A stretch of 64,000 nucleotides of DNA from Patulibacter minatonensis DSM 18081 (GCF_000519325.1 NZ_KI912613.1:1539317-1603316); one strand, 5' to 3'. Shown: positions 34,445 to 44,520, numbered from the stretch's first letter. Made by a program: numbers and translations. The notes: generated from the letters alone by a model not told the origin.

Positions 34445-35638
34445 ATGAGCACGACGATCGCCGTCCAGACCGCCGAGCAGCTGCTGGCGGAGCACCTCCC
34501 GGGCCGCTCGTACTTCGGGTCCCGGCGCGGGGCGCTCCTCGCCGAGGGCGAGCGCGCCGTCCTGGGACCAGGCCGACCCGAGGACCTGGTCGCCGACGCC
34601 GAGCGCCTGCTCGCCGACGCGGCGGACGGCGATCCCGCCGCGATCCTGCTCGGCGCGCTGCCGTTCTCCCCGGGCGGGACCGCCCGCGTGTTCGTGCCCG
34701 AGCACGTCCGCCACGGCGCCGCCCTGCCGATCCCCGACGCGATCGCGGCCGCCGTCGCCCCGCGCCCGACCCCCGCCGTCGACGAGCCCTCGCGGGGATG
34801 GCACGTCCGCCCGCTGCCGTCCCCGGCCACCTACGCCGCCGCCGTCGACGAGGCCGTCCGCCGGCTCGCGGGCCCCGGTCCGCTCGAGAAGGTCGTCCTC
34901 GCTCGGGCCCTCGAGCTCACGGCCCCGGGCCCGATCGACGTCCGCGCGCTGCTGCGCCGCCTGGCCCTGCGCGATCCGCACGCCTACGCGTTCGCCCTCG
35001 ACCTCGGCGCCGGCGCGACGCTGGTGGGCGCGAGCCCGGAGCTCCTCGTCTCCCGCCACGGCGACGTCGTGGTCGCCCGGCCGCTCGCGGGCTCGACGCC
35101 CCGGCGGCCCGATCCCGGCGACGACCACGCGGCCGCCGCGGCGCTGTTCCGCTCGGCGAAGGACCGCGCCGAGCACGCGCTCGTGGTCGACGACGTCGCC
35201 GCGACGCTCCGGCCGCTCTGCGCCGACCTCGACGTCCCGCGGGAGCCGTCCCTCGTGCGCACCAACGCGATGTGGCACCTCGCGACCACCGTCGTCGGCC
35301 GCCTGGGCGACCCGGGGATCACCTCGCTGGCGCTCGCCGAGGCGATGCACCCCACGCCCGCCGTCTGCGGCACGCCGGAGCCCGAGGCCGCGGCGCTGAT
35401 CGCCGAGGTCGAGCCGTTCGACCGCGGCCCGTACGCCGGGACGGTCGGCTGGCAGGACGCGTCGGGCGACGGCGAGTGGGTCGTGACGATCCGCTGCGGC
35501 GTCGCGCAGGACGACCGGCTCCGCGTCTTCGCGGGAGCGGGCGTCGTGGCGGCGTCCCGCGGAACGGACGAGCTCGCCGAGACCCAGGCGAAGTTCCGGA
35601 CGTTCCTGTCGGCGCTCGGCGTGGAGGAGGGGCGATGA
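34445..35638 (+). CDS. dhbC: Isochorismate synthase
   Basis: A 397-residue chorismate-utilising enzyme. Conserved parts of the family are seen in order: [23 protein letters not shown] with [31 protein letters not shown], and the C-terminal [14 protein letters not shown] and [17 protein letters not shown]. It converts chorismate to isochorismate, the first step of 2,3-dihydroxybenzoate synthesis. The ATG at 34445 has GGAG 5 nt upstream; an in-frame GTG at 34403 is possible. The stop overlaps the dhbE start (ATGA). Confidence 0.92.
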   Translation: MSTTIAVQTAEQLLAEHLPGRSYFGSRRGALLAEGERAVLGPGRPEDLVADAERLLADAADGDPAAILLGALPFSPGGTARVFVPEHVRHGAALPIPDAIAAAVAPRPTPAVDEPSRGWHVRPLPSPATYAAAVDEAVRRLAGPGPLEKVVLARALELTAPGPIDVRALLRRLALRDPHAYAFALDLGAGATLVGASPELLVSRHGDVVVARPLAGSTPRRPDPGDDHAAAAALFRSAKDRAEHALVVDDVAATLRPLCADLDVPREPSLVRTNAMWHLATTVVGRLGDPGITSLALAEAMHPTPAVCGTPEPEAAALIAEVEPFDRGPYAGTVGWQDASGDGEWVVTIRCGVAQDDRLRVFAGAGVVAASRGTDELAETQAKFRTFLSALGVEEGR

Positions 35639-37320
35639 GCCCGGAGCAGGACGCGGGCCGGGTCCTCGACGGCGTCGTCCCGTGGCCGCCCGCGCTGGCC
35701 GAGCGCTGGCGCGCCCTCGGCTACTGGCGCGGCGAGACCTTCGGCGGCATGCTCCGCGATCGCGCGATCGACCACCCCGACCGCCTCGCGCTGGTCGCGG
35801 GCGAGGACCGCTGGACCTACGGCGAGCTCGACGCCCGGGCCGACCGGCTCGCCGTCGGGTTCCGGTCGATCGGCGTCGCGCCCGGCGACCGCGTGGTCGT
35901 GCAGCTCGGCAACGTCGCCGCGTTCGTCGAGATCGTCTTCGGGCTCTTCCGCATCGGCGCCCTGCCCGTGTTCGCGCTGCCGCCCCACCGGCGCACCGAG
36001 ATCGTCTCGTTCTGCGAGCAGGCCGAGGCCGTCGCGTACGTGATCGGCGCGCGCGACGGGGCCTTCGATCCGCGGACCCTCGCCGCCGAGGTCCAGCGCG
36101 ACGTCCCCGGGCTCGCGCACGTCGTGGTCGCCGGCGACGCGAGTACGCCGCCACACGCGCTGCGCCCGTTCGTGTCGCTCGAGTCGGTGCGGGCGCCGGC
36201 GGGCGCAACGCCGGCTGCCGAGGACGCGCCGCAGCCGTCCGACGTCGCGTTCCTCCAGCTGTCGGGCGGCAGCACCGGCGTGCCCAAGCTCATCCCGCGC
36301 ACGCACGACGAGTACCTCTACACGCTGCGCCGCAGCGCCGAGGTCTGCGGCCTCGACGGCGAGGGCGTCTACATGGCGACGCTGCCGGCGGCCCACAACT
36401 TCCCGCTCAGCTCGCCGGGGATCATGGGCGCCTTCCACGCCGGCTCCCGCGTGGTGCTGGCGCCGTCGCCCGATCCCGACACCGCGCTCGGACTGATCGC
36501 GGCGGAGGGCGTGACGATCACCGGCATCGTGCCGCCGCTGGCGCTCGTCTGGCTCGACGCGGTCGAGGCCGGGACGTCGACCCACGACCTCTCGTCGCTC
36601 CGGGTCCTGCAGGTCGGCGGCGCGAAGTTCAGCGCCGAGGCCGCCCGCCGCGTGCGGCCGGTGCTCGGCTGCACGCTGCAGCAGGTCTTCGGGATGGCGG
36701 AGGGCCTCGTCTGTTACACCGGCCTGGACGACGACGAGGAGACGATCGTCACCACCCAGGGTCGGCCGATGGCCGAGCACGACGAGATCCTCGCCGTCGA
36801 CGACGACGACGAGCCCGTCGCGGACGGCGACGTCGGGTCGCTCCTGACCCGCGGGCCGTACACGATCCAGGGCTACTACCGGGCCGACGAGCACAACGCC
36901 CGCGCGTTCACCCCGGACGGCTGGTACCGGACGGGCGACCTCGTCCGCATCCGCCGCGACGGCCGGGTCGTCGTCGAGGGCCGCGACAAGGACCAGATCA
37001 ACCGCGGCGGCGAGAAGATCGCGGCCGAGGAGGTCGAGAACCACCTGCTCGCGCACCCCGCCGTGCACGACGCGGCCGTCGTCGCGATGCCCGACCCGTA
37101 CCTCGGCGAGCGCACCTGCGCCTTCGTCGTGCTGCGGGAAGGCGCGTCGGCGCGGGCGCCCGAGCTCCGCCGCTTCGTCCGCGAACGCGGGCTCGCGGAG
37201 TTCAAGGTCCCCGACCGCGTCGAGCTCGTCGACGCCTTCCCCCGCACGAACGTCGGGAAGGTCAGCAAGAAGGACCTCCGCGCCGACATCGCCCGCCGGC
37301 TCGAGCCGGCCGACACCTGA
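35635..37320 (+). CDS. dhbE: 2,3-dihydroxybenzoate-AMP ligase
   Basis: A 561-residue adenylating enzyme of the EntE/DhbE type. The phosphate-binding loop [10 protein letters not shown] (about 208-217), the substrate-pocket [11 protein letters not shown] typical of dihydroxybenzoate ligases, GWYRTGDL and the C-terminal hinge/lysine part [14 protein letters not shown] with NVGKVSKK are all seen. It activates 2,3-dihydroxybenzoate with ATP and would load it on an aryl carrier protein. No such carrier or NRPS is in the window. Confidence 0.95.
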   Translation: MSPEQDAGRVLDGVVPWPPALAERWRALGYWRGETFGGMLRDRAIDHPDRLALVAGEDRWTYGELDARADRLAVGFRSIGVAPGDRVVVQLGNVAAFVEIVFGLFRIGALPVFALPPHRRTEIVSFCEQAEAVAYVIGARDGAFDPRTLAAEVQRDVPGLAHVVVAGDASTPPHALRPFVSLESVRAPAGATPAAEDAPQPSDVAFLQLSGGSTGVPKLIPRTHDEYLYTLRRSAEVCGLDGEGVYMATLPAAHNFPLSSPGIMGAFHAGSRVVLAPSPDPDTALGLIAAEGVTITGIVPPLALVWLDAVEAGTSTHDLSSLRVLQVGGAKFSAEAARRVRPVLGCTLQQVFGMAEGLVCYTGLDDDEETIVTTQGRPMAEHDEILAVDDDDEPVADGDVGSLLTRGPYTIQGYYRADEHNARAFTPDGWYRTGDLVRIRRDGRVVVEGRDKDQINRGGEKIAAEEVENHLLAHPAVHDAAVVAMPDPYLGERTCAFVVLREGASARAPELRRFVRERGLAEFKVPDRVELVDAFPRTNVGKVSKKDLRADIARRLEPADT

Positions 37321-37396
37321 CCGGCGCCGACGCGCCGCCACCGACCCTCGCAGCACCCGCCCGATCCCCGACCCACCCGAACGACGAGACCGCACC

Positions 37397-38053
37397 ATGG
37401 CCATGGCCAAGATCGCCCCCTACGCGCTGCCGGACGCCTCCGAGCTCCCGCAGAACCGCGTCGCATGGCGCGTCGACCCCGCACGCGCCGTCCTGCTCGT
37501 CCACGACATGCAGAACTACTTCGTCGACGCCTACACGGCGGGCGCGGGTCCGCTCGACGTCGTGATCCCGCGGATCGACGGCCTGCGTCGCGCAGCAGCG
37601 GCGGAGGGCGTCCCCGTCGTCTTCTCGGCCCAGCCGCCGCACCAGCACCCCGACGACCGGGGGCTCCTCACCGACTTCTGGGGCGCGGGCCTCGGCGCCG
37701 GGGAGGACGACCACCGGATCGTCGACGCGCTGCAGCCGCACGAGGGCGATCAGGTGCTCACGAAGTGGCGGTACAGCGCGTTCCAGCGGACCGACCTGCG
37801 CGAGCGGATGCGGGCCGCCGGCCGCGACCAGCTGATCATCACCGGCATCTACGCGCACATCGGCTGCCTGATGACCGCCTGCGAGGCCTTCATGCAGGAC
37901 GTGCAGGCGTTCTTCGTCGCGGACGCCGTCGCCGACTTCACGCTCGAGGACCACCGGATGGCACTGCGGTGGGCGGCGGAGCGGTGCGCGGTGACGACCA
38001 CGGCGGGGGCCGTGACCGAGCAGCTGGGGAGCCGGGCGCAGGTCCGCGCGTAG
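37397..38053 (+). CDS. dhbB: Isochorismatase, single domain (no aryl carrier domain)
   Basis: A 218-residue isochorismatase. Catalytic Asp-37 (LVHDMQNYF) and Lys-123 (TKWRYSAF) are present, and the segment [12 protein letters not shown] has Gly where Cys is the nucleophile in amidase relatives, as in EntB. It hydrolyses isochorismate to 2,3-dihydro-2,3-dihydroxybenzoate and pyruvate. EntB (285 aa) and DhbB (about 310 aa) carry a C-terminal aryl carrier domain; this protein stops after the hydrolase domain, so the carrier must be encoded elsewhere. It lies 76 bp after dhbE, the last gene of the cassette. Confidence 0.92.
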   Translation: MAMAKIAPYALPDASELPQNRVAWRVDPARAVLLVHDMQNYFVDAYTAGAGPLDVVIPRIDGLRRAAAAEGVPVVFSAQPPHQHPDDRGLLTDFWGAGLGAGEDDHRIVDALQPHEGDQVLTKWRYSAFQRTDLRERMRAAGRDQLIITGIYAHIGCLMTACEAFMQDVQAFFVADAVADFTLEDHRMALRWAAERCAVTTTAGAVTEQLGSRAQVRA

Positions 38054-38187
38054 GGGCACGCCCGCGGGCGTCGTGGTGGTCCACGTGGCGCGTGGGTCCC
38101 GGTTCGAGAGCTCGTGTGCCCGGAACGTGGCGCGCAGGACCACGCGATGAACACCTGTACGCCAACTTGCAGGCCCGGACGCCATGA

Positions 38188-38233
38188 TTAGGCACTCCTA
38201 CTCTTAGGGGACTCTTCTGTTAGGTTCCCCGCA
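38188..38233 (+). promoter_or_regulatory. Iron-box-like sites with 16-bp phasing
   Basis: TTAGG-CACT-CCTAC (38188-38201, 9 of 10) and TTAGG-TTCC-CCGCA (38220-38233, 8 of 10), with a weaker TTAGG-GGAC-TCTTC at 38204-38217. The three TTAGG starts are 16 bp apart. They precede the delta-60 repeat gene. Confidence 0.58.
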
Positions 38234-38276
38234 CTCTCGATCGCACTGGGCGATCGCGACGACGATGGAGCAGCAG

Positions 38277-40199
38277 ATGTCCCGACGTATCGCCGCAGCG
38301 GCGACCGGTGCCCTGGTGGCCGGTCTCGCCCTCACGGCCGTTCCTTCAGCAGGCGCGGTCGGCCTCGACACCGCCTTCGGTTCGGGTGGGTTCACCCAGA
38401 TCCCCGTCTCGGTCGGTGCCGCCGACCAGCTGTGGACGACGACCGCCGCCCCCGGTGGAGGGACGTACAGCGCCGGCTACGCGACGGTCTCCGGCACGAA
38501 CCGCGCGTTCTCGGTCGTCAAGGTCGACGACAAGGGCAAGCTCGACCCGTCCTTCGGCGACAACGGCATCGCCCTCATCGACGTCGCGCCCGGCCCGTTC
38601 GTCACGGGCGTCGTGAACACCGGCGTCGCTCCGGCCGGCGGCGCACCCACCGGCGGTGCGGAGACCGCGCGAGGCATCACCGTCCAGCCCGACGGCAAGA
38701 TCCTCGTGCTCGGCGAGGCCGAGACGGTGCAGCTGGCCACCCGCAAGGACACGCGCGACACGGACGTCTACGTCGTCCGGCTGAACAAGAACGGCACGCG
38801 CGACACCACGTTCGGCACCGGGGGCATCTCCCGGATCGACTTCAGCGACGGGTCGACCGCCGCGGGCGGCATCACCGGTGACGCGGCGGCCTACAGCGGC
38901 ATCTTCGTCCGCCCGAACGGCAAGATCGTCTTCGGCGCCTCCAGGGGCGTCGACAGCACCGAGGTCCCGGTGCCGCCGGCCACGGCGCGCACCGACCGCG
39001 ACACCGCCGCCGGCCAGCTCCTTCCGACCGGCGTCGTCGACCCGGACTTCGGGACCGCCGGCAAGGTCTCCACACGGAACGAGGGCATCAACGAGAACCT
39101 CCGCGGAGCCGGGCTCGACCCCGAGAACGGCCGCCTGCTCGTCGCCTCGTACGCGAACACCGGCGGCGCGAACCGCCCGTACATCTTTGCGTTCACCGAG
39201 GCGGGGACGACCGACTCCACCTTCGGCGGCGCCAACGCCACGATCCCGACCGGCGTGACGGCGACGGTCCCGCCCGGCGTCACGACCGGCTTCCCGGCCG
39301 GCATCCCGGGCAGCGGCGGCGGTGCCGAGGCCTACGGTGTGAGCGTCCACGACGGCAAGTACCTCGTGACGGCGTACGGCACCCGCTCGACGACGCCGGA
39401 CTTCCTGGTCGACTCCCTCGCGTTCCGATTCAACAAGAACGGCTCGCTCGACACCGCGTTCGGCACGGACAGCCTGTCGTCGTACAACCGCCCGAACCCG
39501 GCCGGCGGTCACTTCGCCGACCGCTCGCGCAACCACGTCGTGCTGCCCGACCAGCGCTTCGTCACCGTCGGACAGTCCGGCCCGTCCGTCCTGCTGACGG
39601 TCCGCAAGAAGGACGGCTCGCTCGACACGTCCGTCGGCGACGGCGGCGCGTTCGTCGTCGACCTGGGCGGCACCGCCGACGTCACGTGGGGCGTGACCAC
39701 GCTCGGCGACGGCTACAAGGTCGTCGCCGTCGGTACCCGCGGCACTTCGACGGCCTCGGAGAACAACTCCGCGCTCGTCTCGCTCGACCTCTCCGCACCG
39801 GTCCCGGCGCCGATCGTGACGACGCCGACCCCGACGACGCCGGCGCCCACGCCGACGACGCCCGCCCCGACGCCGACCGTCCCGGCGCCCACGCCGACGA
39901 CGCCCGTGAAGAAGGCGACGACGGCCGGGAAGGTCTCGCTCACCTGCAAGCGGACCGGCAAGCAGACGTTCACGATCCGCTGCACGATCTCGCAGCAGAA
40001 CGTCGGCGCCGGCAACGCGACGGTCTCGCTGAAGCTGAAGGGCCGCAAGGCCGTCACCGGCAAGGGCAAGGTCAGCTCCAAGGGCAAGAGCAGCGTGACG
40101 GTGAAGACGACCCGCAAGGGCACGTACGTCGCCACGATCAAGCTGCCGACGCCCTCCGGCAAGACCGTGACGATCAAGCGCACGGTCAAGGTCAAGTGA
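38277..40199 (+). CDS. Secreted delta-60 repeat protein with basic C-terminal domain
   Basis: A 640-residue exported protein. A signal peptide (to about residue 28, SAGA) is followed by seven or so delta-60-type repeats marked LDxxFGxxG (for example LDPSFGDNGIALIDV, RDTTFGTGGISRIDF, VDPDFGTAGKV, LDTAFGTDS), which normally build a beta-propeller-like domain. A Pro/Thr-rich linker (about 515-548) and a C-terminal Lys-rich beta domain with two Cys follow. The role is unknown; the iron boxes suggest it is made with the catechol pathway. GGAG lies 6 nt before the ATG at 38277; an ATG at 38265 is the alternative. Confidence 0.82.
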   Translation: MSRRIAAAATGALVAGLALTAVPSAGAVGLDTAFGSGGFTQIPVSVGAADQLWTTTAAPGGGTYSAGYATVSGTNRAFSVVKVDDKGKLDPSFGDNGIALIDVAPGPFVTGVVNTGVAPAGGAPTGGAETARGITVQPDGKILVLGEAETVQLATRKDTRDTDVYVVRLNKNGTRDTTFGTGGISRIDFSDGSTAAGGITGDAAAYSGIFVRPNGKIVFGASRGVDSTEVPVPPATARTDRDTAAGQLLPTGVVDPDFGTAGKVSTRNEGINENLRGAGLDPENGRLLVASYANTGGANRPYIFAFTEAGTTDSTFGGANATIPTGVTATVPPGVTTGFPAGIPGSGGGAEAYGVSVHDGKYLVTAYGTRSTTPDFLVDSLAFRFNKNGSLDTAFGTDSLSSYNRPNPAGGHFADRSRNHVVLPDQRFVTVGQSGPSVLLTVRKKDGSLDTSVGDGGAFVVDLGGTADVTWGVTTLGDGYKVVAVGTRGTSTASENNSALVSLDLSAPVPAPIVTTPTPTTPAPTPTTPAPTPTVPAPTPTTPVKKATTAGKVSLTCKRTGKQTFTIRCTISQQNVGAGNATVSLKLKGRKAVTGKGKVSSKGKSSVTVKTTRKGTYVATIKLPTPSGKTVTIKRTVKVK

Positions 40200-40204
40200 T
40201 CGCC

Positions 40205-40239
40205 GCTCCCGCCGGCGCTCGGTGAGCGCCGGCGGGAGC
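40205..40239 (+). terminator. Perfect 16-bp terminator hairpin
   Basis: The arms 40205-40220 and 40224-40239 are perfectly complementary (GCTCCCGCC through GGCGGGAGC) with a GGT loop, 5 bp after the stop of the delta-60 gene. No T-tract follows. Confidence 0.65.
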
Positions 40240-40331
40240 ACCCCGCTCGCCCGACGGCGAGCAGCACCGGCCCGGATCGCGTCGCACGGCCCTCACCGCG
40301 CGGCGACCGGGCTCCACCGCAGGAGGACCCG

Positions 40332-42296
40332 ATGTACCGCCCCAGCACCCGTCTCCGTCGCCCCCGATCATCGATCGTCGGCGCCGCGCTGCTCATCTCG
40401 CTGCTGGGGGCCTCGCCCGCGGTCGCCGAGCCGCTGACGATCACGAACCCGAACGGCCCGTCGAAGGTGACGATCGACCGGCGCGAGGCCGCGCCCGGTG
40501 AGCGGATCCGCATCACCGGCGAGGGCTTCCCGGTGACCGTCAACGTCACCGGGCCGGGGAACCCGGTCGTCGCGGTCCGCCCCTACAGCTTCGACAGCGG
40601 GCCGGCGTGGGCCGGCAGCGGCGCGGACTACCTGCCCGCGTGCGGCGCGGGACCGGTCACACCGGCGTGCGCCCCGGCGATCCTCACCGACGAGGCCGCC
40701 CACTGGTTCCAGACGAAGGCCGACAGCCCCGCGGACCCCGACGTCGTGGGCTTCACCGGGTTCATGCAGGTGCCGCAGACCGCGACGATCGACGGTCCCA
40801 CGCCGGCGCTCAAGGGCCAGCACTGGTTCCAGATCCTCTCCGGCGCCCCGTTCACGTCGACGGGCGGCGACAGCGCCGGCCGCAAGGTGCAGGAGCTCGT
40901 CTACTCGTACCAGGTGCCCTTCAAGATCGTGGCGAACCTGACGCTGGGGCTCCAGCAGGGGGCCTTCCACGAAGGCACGACGTTCCGGCCCGGGGCGCTC
41001 GTCACCGTCAAGGGCCGCGGCTTCGCACCGAGCACCGCGGTCACGGCGACCGTGACGACCCCGTCGGGGACCGCACCGGTCGCGGTGACCACCACGGTCG
41101 ACTCGACCCCCACGGCGACGACGACCGACACGGACGGGGCGTTCCCGGACGCGACCCGGTTCACCCTGCCCGCCGGCACGCCGACCGGGCCCGCCACGCT
41201 GCGGTTCACGACCGGGTCCGTCTCGTACGAGGCGTCGATCACCGTGACGCCCGCTCCCACCGCGACGCTGCGCACCCCCGTGATCCGTCCCGGTGGCCTG
41301 CTCGCCTTCGATGCCGAGAACTTCATCGGCGTCAAGGGGACCGGCCAGAAGATCGCGATCGTCGTGAAGGTGCCCGCCACCGGCGGCGGCGCACCGGTCG
41401 AGAAGGTCATCGGCTGCTTCTCCGCCGACGCGCAGGGCCGCGCGAGCGGTGCTGTGACCGCCCCGGCCGACGTCGTGACGACGCCACCGGGCGACGTCGT
41501 GCCGACCGAGGGCGTCCGGTTCAACGCGGGGCTCTCGTGCGTGCTGCCCGCCGGCGGCCCGCCCGTCGTCAACGACGCCCCGGGTGCGAGCGTCGGTCCG
41601 AAGGCGCTGACGGTCAGCGCCACCGCCCCCGCCGTGACCGCACCGGCGACGGGGACCGCCGGGTCCACCCTGGCGCTCTCGGGCGAGGGCTTCGGTCCGT
41701 CGGCCCCAGTGTCGGTGACCTACCGCGGCGTCGCGGTCCCGATCACGGCCTCGACCGACGCGCAGGGTGCGTTCTCCGGCACGATCGCCGTGCCCGAGGC
41801 CACCGGTGACGGCGTCCTGCTCGTCACGGCCGGCACGCGGTCCGCCGCGTCGTTCGTGACCGTCACGGCGCGTCCCGCCGATCCGGTGCCGACGGTGCCG
41901 GACACGCCGACGCTCACCATCGTCCAGCCCGATCCCACCGGACCGCCCACGACCCCCACGACCCCGACCAAGCCGACCGTCGTCGCCGGCAGGGCCCACT
42001 CCTTGAAGTCGCGTCCCGGGAACCGCAAGGTCCGGCTCGTGGTGAAGGGCGGCACCGCGGGGTCGACGGCCGTGACGATCCGGTCGAAGGCGAAGGTCCG
42101 CCTGGGCAGCAAGAAGAAGGCGACCATCGTCGTGCTCGCGAAGCGCACGCTGACGAAGGCCGGGACCTACGACCTGACGCTCACCAAGGACGGCCGGGCG
42201 CTGCTCAAGCGCTCGAAGCGCGTGAAGGTCGTCGTCACGATCGCCCCGAAGGGCGGCAAGGCCGTCACGCGGACGCTGACGCTGAAGCGCGCCTGA
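40332..42296 (+). CDS. Secreted multi-domain surface protein with Ig-like repeats
   Basis: A 654-residue exported protein. A signal peptide (cleavage near AVA-E, about residue 35) is followed by a domain (about 36-200) including an ITGEGF motif and QHWFQILSGAPF, which recalls the HHLRILGGA domain of the protein at 30432. Then come Ig-like repeats (about 205-520), a Pro/Thr-rich linker and a basic beta-rich C-terminal domain (about 545-654). AGGAGG precedes the ATG at a good distance. No iron box of its own was seen; it is separated from the delta-60 gene by a terminator. Function unknown; a surface or adhesive role is plausible. Confidence 0.78.
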   Translation: MYRPSTRLRRPRSSIVGAALLISLLGASPAVAEPLTITNPNGPSKVTIDRREAAPGERIRITGEGFPVTVNVTGPGNPVVAVRPYSFDSGPAWAGSGADYLPACGAGPVTPACAPAILTDEAAHWFQTKADSPADPDVVGFTGFMQVPQTATIDGPTPALKGQHWFQILSGAPFTSTGGDSAGRKVQELVYSYQVPFKIVANLTLGLQQGAFHEGTTFRPGALVTVKGRGFAPSTAVTATVTTPSGTAPVAVTTTVDSTPTATTTDTDGAFPDATRFTLPAGTPTGPATLRFTTGSVSYEASITVTPAPTATLRTPVIRPGGLLAFDAENFIGVKGTGQKIAIVVKVPATGGGAPVEKVIGCFSADAQGRASGAVTAPADVVTTPPGDVVPTEGVRFNAGLSCVLPAGGPPVVNDAPGASVGPKALTVSATAPAVTAPATGTAGSTLALSGEGFGPSAPVSVTYRGVAVPITASTDAQGAFSGTIAVPEATGDGVLLVTAGTRSAASFVTVTARPADPVPTVPDTPTLTIVQPDPTGPPTTPTTPTKPTVVAGRAHSLKSRPGNRKVRLVVKGGTAGSTAVTIRSKAKVRLGSKKKATIVVLAKRTLTKAGTYDLTLTKDGRALLKRSKRVKVVVTIAPKGGKAVTRTLTLKRA

Positions 42297-42311
42297 CGGA
42301 CGGGGTGGGGA

Positions 42312-42337
42312 CGTCGGGCGGGGTGTCCCGCCCGACG
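42312..42337. terminator. Hairpin between convergent genes
   Basis: CGTCGGGCGGG (42312-42322) pairs perfectly with CCCGCCCGACG (42327-42337) around a GTGT loop. It lies between the stops of two convergent secreted-protein genes and could serve both. Confidence 0.65.
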
Positions 42338-42339
42338 GC

Positions 42340-44520
42340 TCAGCGGCCGACGCGGACCGTCGTGCCCTTCGTGATCACCCGGGCGGGGCCGCCGGCGTCC
42401 TCCCGGACACGGACGCGGTAGGAGCCCGGCTTGAGGTGCGGGACCTTCGCCACCACGGCACCGGCCTGCTGCGGCTGCAGCCGGATCACGCGGCCGGGCA
42501 GGAGGCCCGTCACGGTGCGCCCGTGTGCCCGGCCCGTGACCTGGCGCTGCACCGTGACGAGGAGGTGCGCGGCGCCCGAGGCACGGACCGACAGGCGGCG
42601 GCCGGCCAGCCGGACGTCGGAGATGGACACCCCGCGGGAGACCCGGGCGCCGGCCTTCACCGGCGTCGAGGTCGCGGTGCCGACGCGGACGGTCGACGAC
42701 GTCGCGGTGGGGTTGCCGTGCTCGTCGCTCACCGTCGCCGAGACGACGTAGGTCCCGGCCTTCGCGAAGCGGTGGGTCACCGACGGGCCCGTGCCCGTCG
42801 TGCCGTCGCCGAAGTCCCACGTCGTGGTGCCGAGGGCGGAGAACGCGTCGGTCGCCTGGACCCTGAACGTGCCGGTCGCCTTGACCTTCAGCGTCGCGGG
42901 GGTCTTCAGCGACGTGACGTCCGGGCCGCTGGCGTCGTCGACGATCGGGCCCTTGAGGCCGTTGAAGTAGAGGTGGCGGGGCGAGCCGCCGATGAAGACG
43001 GAGGGGTTCGCCGGGACCGGGCTGCGGGAGTCGTCGAAGATCGTGTCGCCGCGCGCGTCGATCTGCATCGTGCTGAACTCGCGCCCGCCCGGGACGTCGT
43101 AGCGCTGCGAGAGGGAGCCGTCCCACGGGTACCAGTCGCGGGCGCGGAGCGCCACGTCCTTCAGGTAGGACGGCGAATAGAGCAGCGCGCCGTCGGTGTA
43201 GCCGATCGTGATCACGCCCTGGGCCCGGTTGACCGCGAGGGACCCCGCGTCGTTGGAGTAGTTCGCGCCGGTGTTCACCACCTGACGCGTCCACGTCTCG
43301 CCGTCGGTCGTGCCGAAGGCGACGAGGCGCGTCGGGTAGCGGCCGTAGTCGTCGACCGGCGCGCCCTCGTCCTTCGCGGACCAGAGACCTGTGACCAGGG
43401 TCTGCCCGTCGCCGATCGACGCGGTCGAGAGCTGGGACTGGGAGAGGCCGCCCGTCCGGGCGGAGTCGGAGGTCAGCAGGGGCAGGTCGTGCGCCGGCTG
43501 GAACGCCGAGGCGTCCTTCGGGAGCCGCGCGACCGTGGTCCCGTCGTAGCTGTAGAAGCGGACGGTCGCGCCACCGGCGTCGTCGGTCACGACCGTGAAG
43601 TCCCCGACGGGGCGCGGCGTGGCCCGCACGGTGAGCGGCCCGCTCCACGAGCCGTCGGGACTGCGCCGGGCGACGGTCATCGCGGAGCCCCGCAGCCGGC
43701 GGTAGTCGTTCTGGAGCGCCGGGTCCTTCCCGACCTCGGGGTCGGTGGCCCGGTCGCCCCACGCGACGACCACGGTGCCGTCCGCGGAGGTCGACATGCG
43801 GGTCCCGAGCTCGTCCGGGGCGAGGGTGATGCCGTCCACCGTTCCGAGCTTCAGGTCGCCGAGGTCGATCGAGCCGACCTGGCGGGGAGCGGTCCACGAG
43901 CCGCCCTTCGGTCGGGTCGCGACGAAGATCGGGATGCCGGTGCCGACCTGCTCGGCGCCGCGCCACGACGCGACGAGCGCGCCGTCGCGGTCGATCACGA
44001 GCTGCGTGCGGTCGCTGTCCGCTGGAGCGCCCGGGATCGGCGAGAACGCGGTCCACGCGCCCTTCGCCGTCCGCGTCGCGACGGCCGGGGCGCCGTGGCC
44101 GTTGTAGTCGTACTCCTGGCGCAGCAGAGCGGCCTCGCCGTGGATGCCGTAGACGGGCGTCAGCGAGGAGGCGTCGGCGCGGGCGGTCGGGGTCGCGTCC
44201 CACGCGCCCCCGGCGCGACGGCCGTAGAAGCCGACGTTGCCACCGGAGGTGAAGCTCGTCGAGGTCCACCCGATCTCGCCCGCCGGGGAGAACGTCAGGG
44301 CTCGACGCTCGATCCAGTCCGGCGAGAAGGTCCTGGGCGGGGTCTCCGCGGTCTGCTGGGCCGCGGCGGCCGGGGCGTCCGGTACCTCCTGCCAGGCGGC
44401 GGAGGCGGTCGCCGGCACGACGGCCAGCGCGGACGCTGCGAGCGCCGCGGCGACCGGGGCGGTGCGGGGACGGGTCCGCCGGGACGGCGGGACGGCGGGG
44501 ATGTTCGAAGGACGGTTCAC
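42340..44520 (-). CDS. Secreted protein with PKD domain and sialidase-like N-terminal region
   Basis: A 726-residue exported protein. A signal peptide ends near ASA (about residue 43). The long N-terminal part (about 45-500) has repeated W/G/D-containing strands (for example GSWTAPRQVG, GSWSGPLTV, TAFSPIP) like BNR/sialidase-type propellers. A PKD domain (about 510-600) is marked by TWDFGDGTTGTG and HRFAKAGTYVVSATVSD. A basic C-terminal beta domain ends KPGSYRVRVRED. The GTG at 44520 is preceded by GGAG; an ATG at 44535 is in frame. It is convergent with the Ig-like protein gene. Function unknown. Confidence 0.78.
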   Translation of the reverse strand: MNRPSNIPAVPPSRRTRPRTAPVAAALAASALAVVPATASAAWQEVPDAPAAAAQQTAETPPRTFSPDWIERRALTFSPAGEIGWTSTSFTSGGNVGFYGRRAGGAWDATPTARADASSLTPVYGIHGEAALLRQEYDYNGHGAPAVATRTAKGAWTAFSPIPGAPADSDRTQLVIDRDGALVASWRGAEQVGTGIPIFVATRPKGGSWTAPRQVGSIDLGDLKLGTVDGITLAPDELGTRMSTSADGTVVVAWGDRATDPEVGKDPALQNDYRRLRGSAMTVARRSPDGSWSGPLTVRATPRPVGDFTVVTDDAGGATVRFYSYDGTTVARLPKDASAFQPAHDLPLLTSDSARTGGLSQSQLSTASIGDGQTLVTGLWSAKDEGAPVDDYGRYPTRLVAFGTTDGETWTRQVVNTGANYSNDAGSLAVNRAQGVITIGYTDGALLYSPSYLKDVALRARDWYPWDGSLSQRYDVPGGREFSTMQIDARGDTIFDDSRSPVPANPSVFIGGSPRHLYFNGLKGPIVDDASGPDVTSLKTPATLKVKATGTFRVQATDAFSALGTTTWDFGDGTTGTGPSVTHRFAKAGTYVVSATVSDEHGNPTATSSTVRVGTATSTPVKAGARVSRGVSISDVRLAGRRLSVRASGAAHLLVTVQRQVTGRAHGRTVTGLLPGRVIRLQPQQAGAVVAKVPHLKPGSYRVRVREDAGGPARVITKGTTVRVGR

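Noticed and set aside
38058-38071. ACGCCCGCGGGCGT palindrome after the isochorismatase gene
   Set aside because: No loop can form without losing half the stem; insufficient to call a terminator or operator.
38100-38125. GGTTCGAG-like stretch resembling a tRNA T-loop
   Set aside because: No acceptor stem, anticodon arm or D-arm could be fitted around it; it lies in the iron-box promoter region.
38204-38217. Middle TTAGG as a full iron box
   Set aside because: Its second half (TCTTC) matches CCTAA at only 2 of 5 bases; kept only as a weak phased element.
40332-44520. Pairing of the two convergent secreted-protein genes as a toxin/immunity or two-partner system
   Set aside because: Each has its own signal peptide and different domains, and a bidirectional terminator separates them; nothing suggests a joint function.
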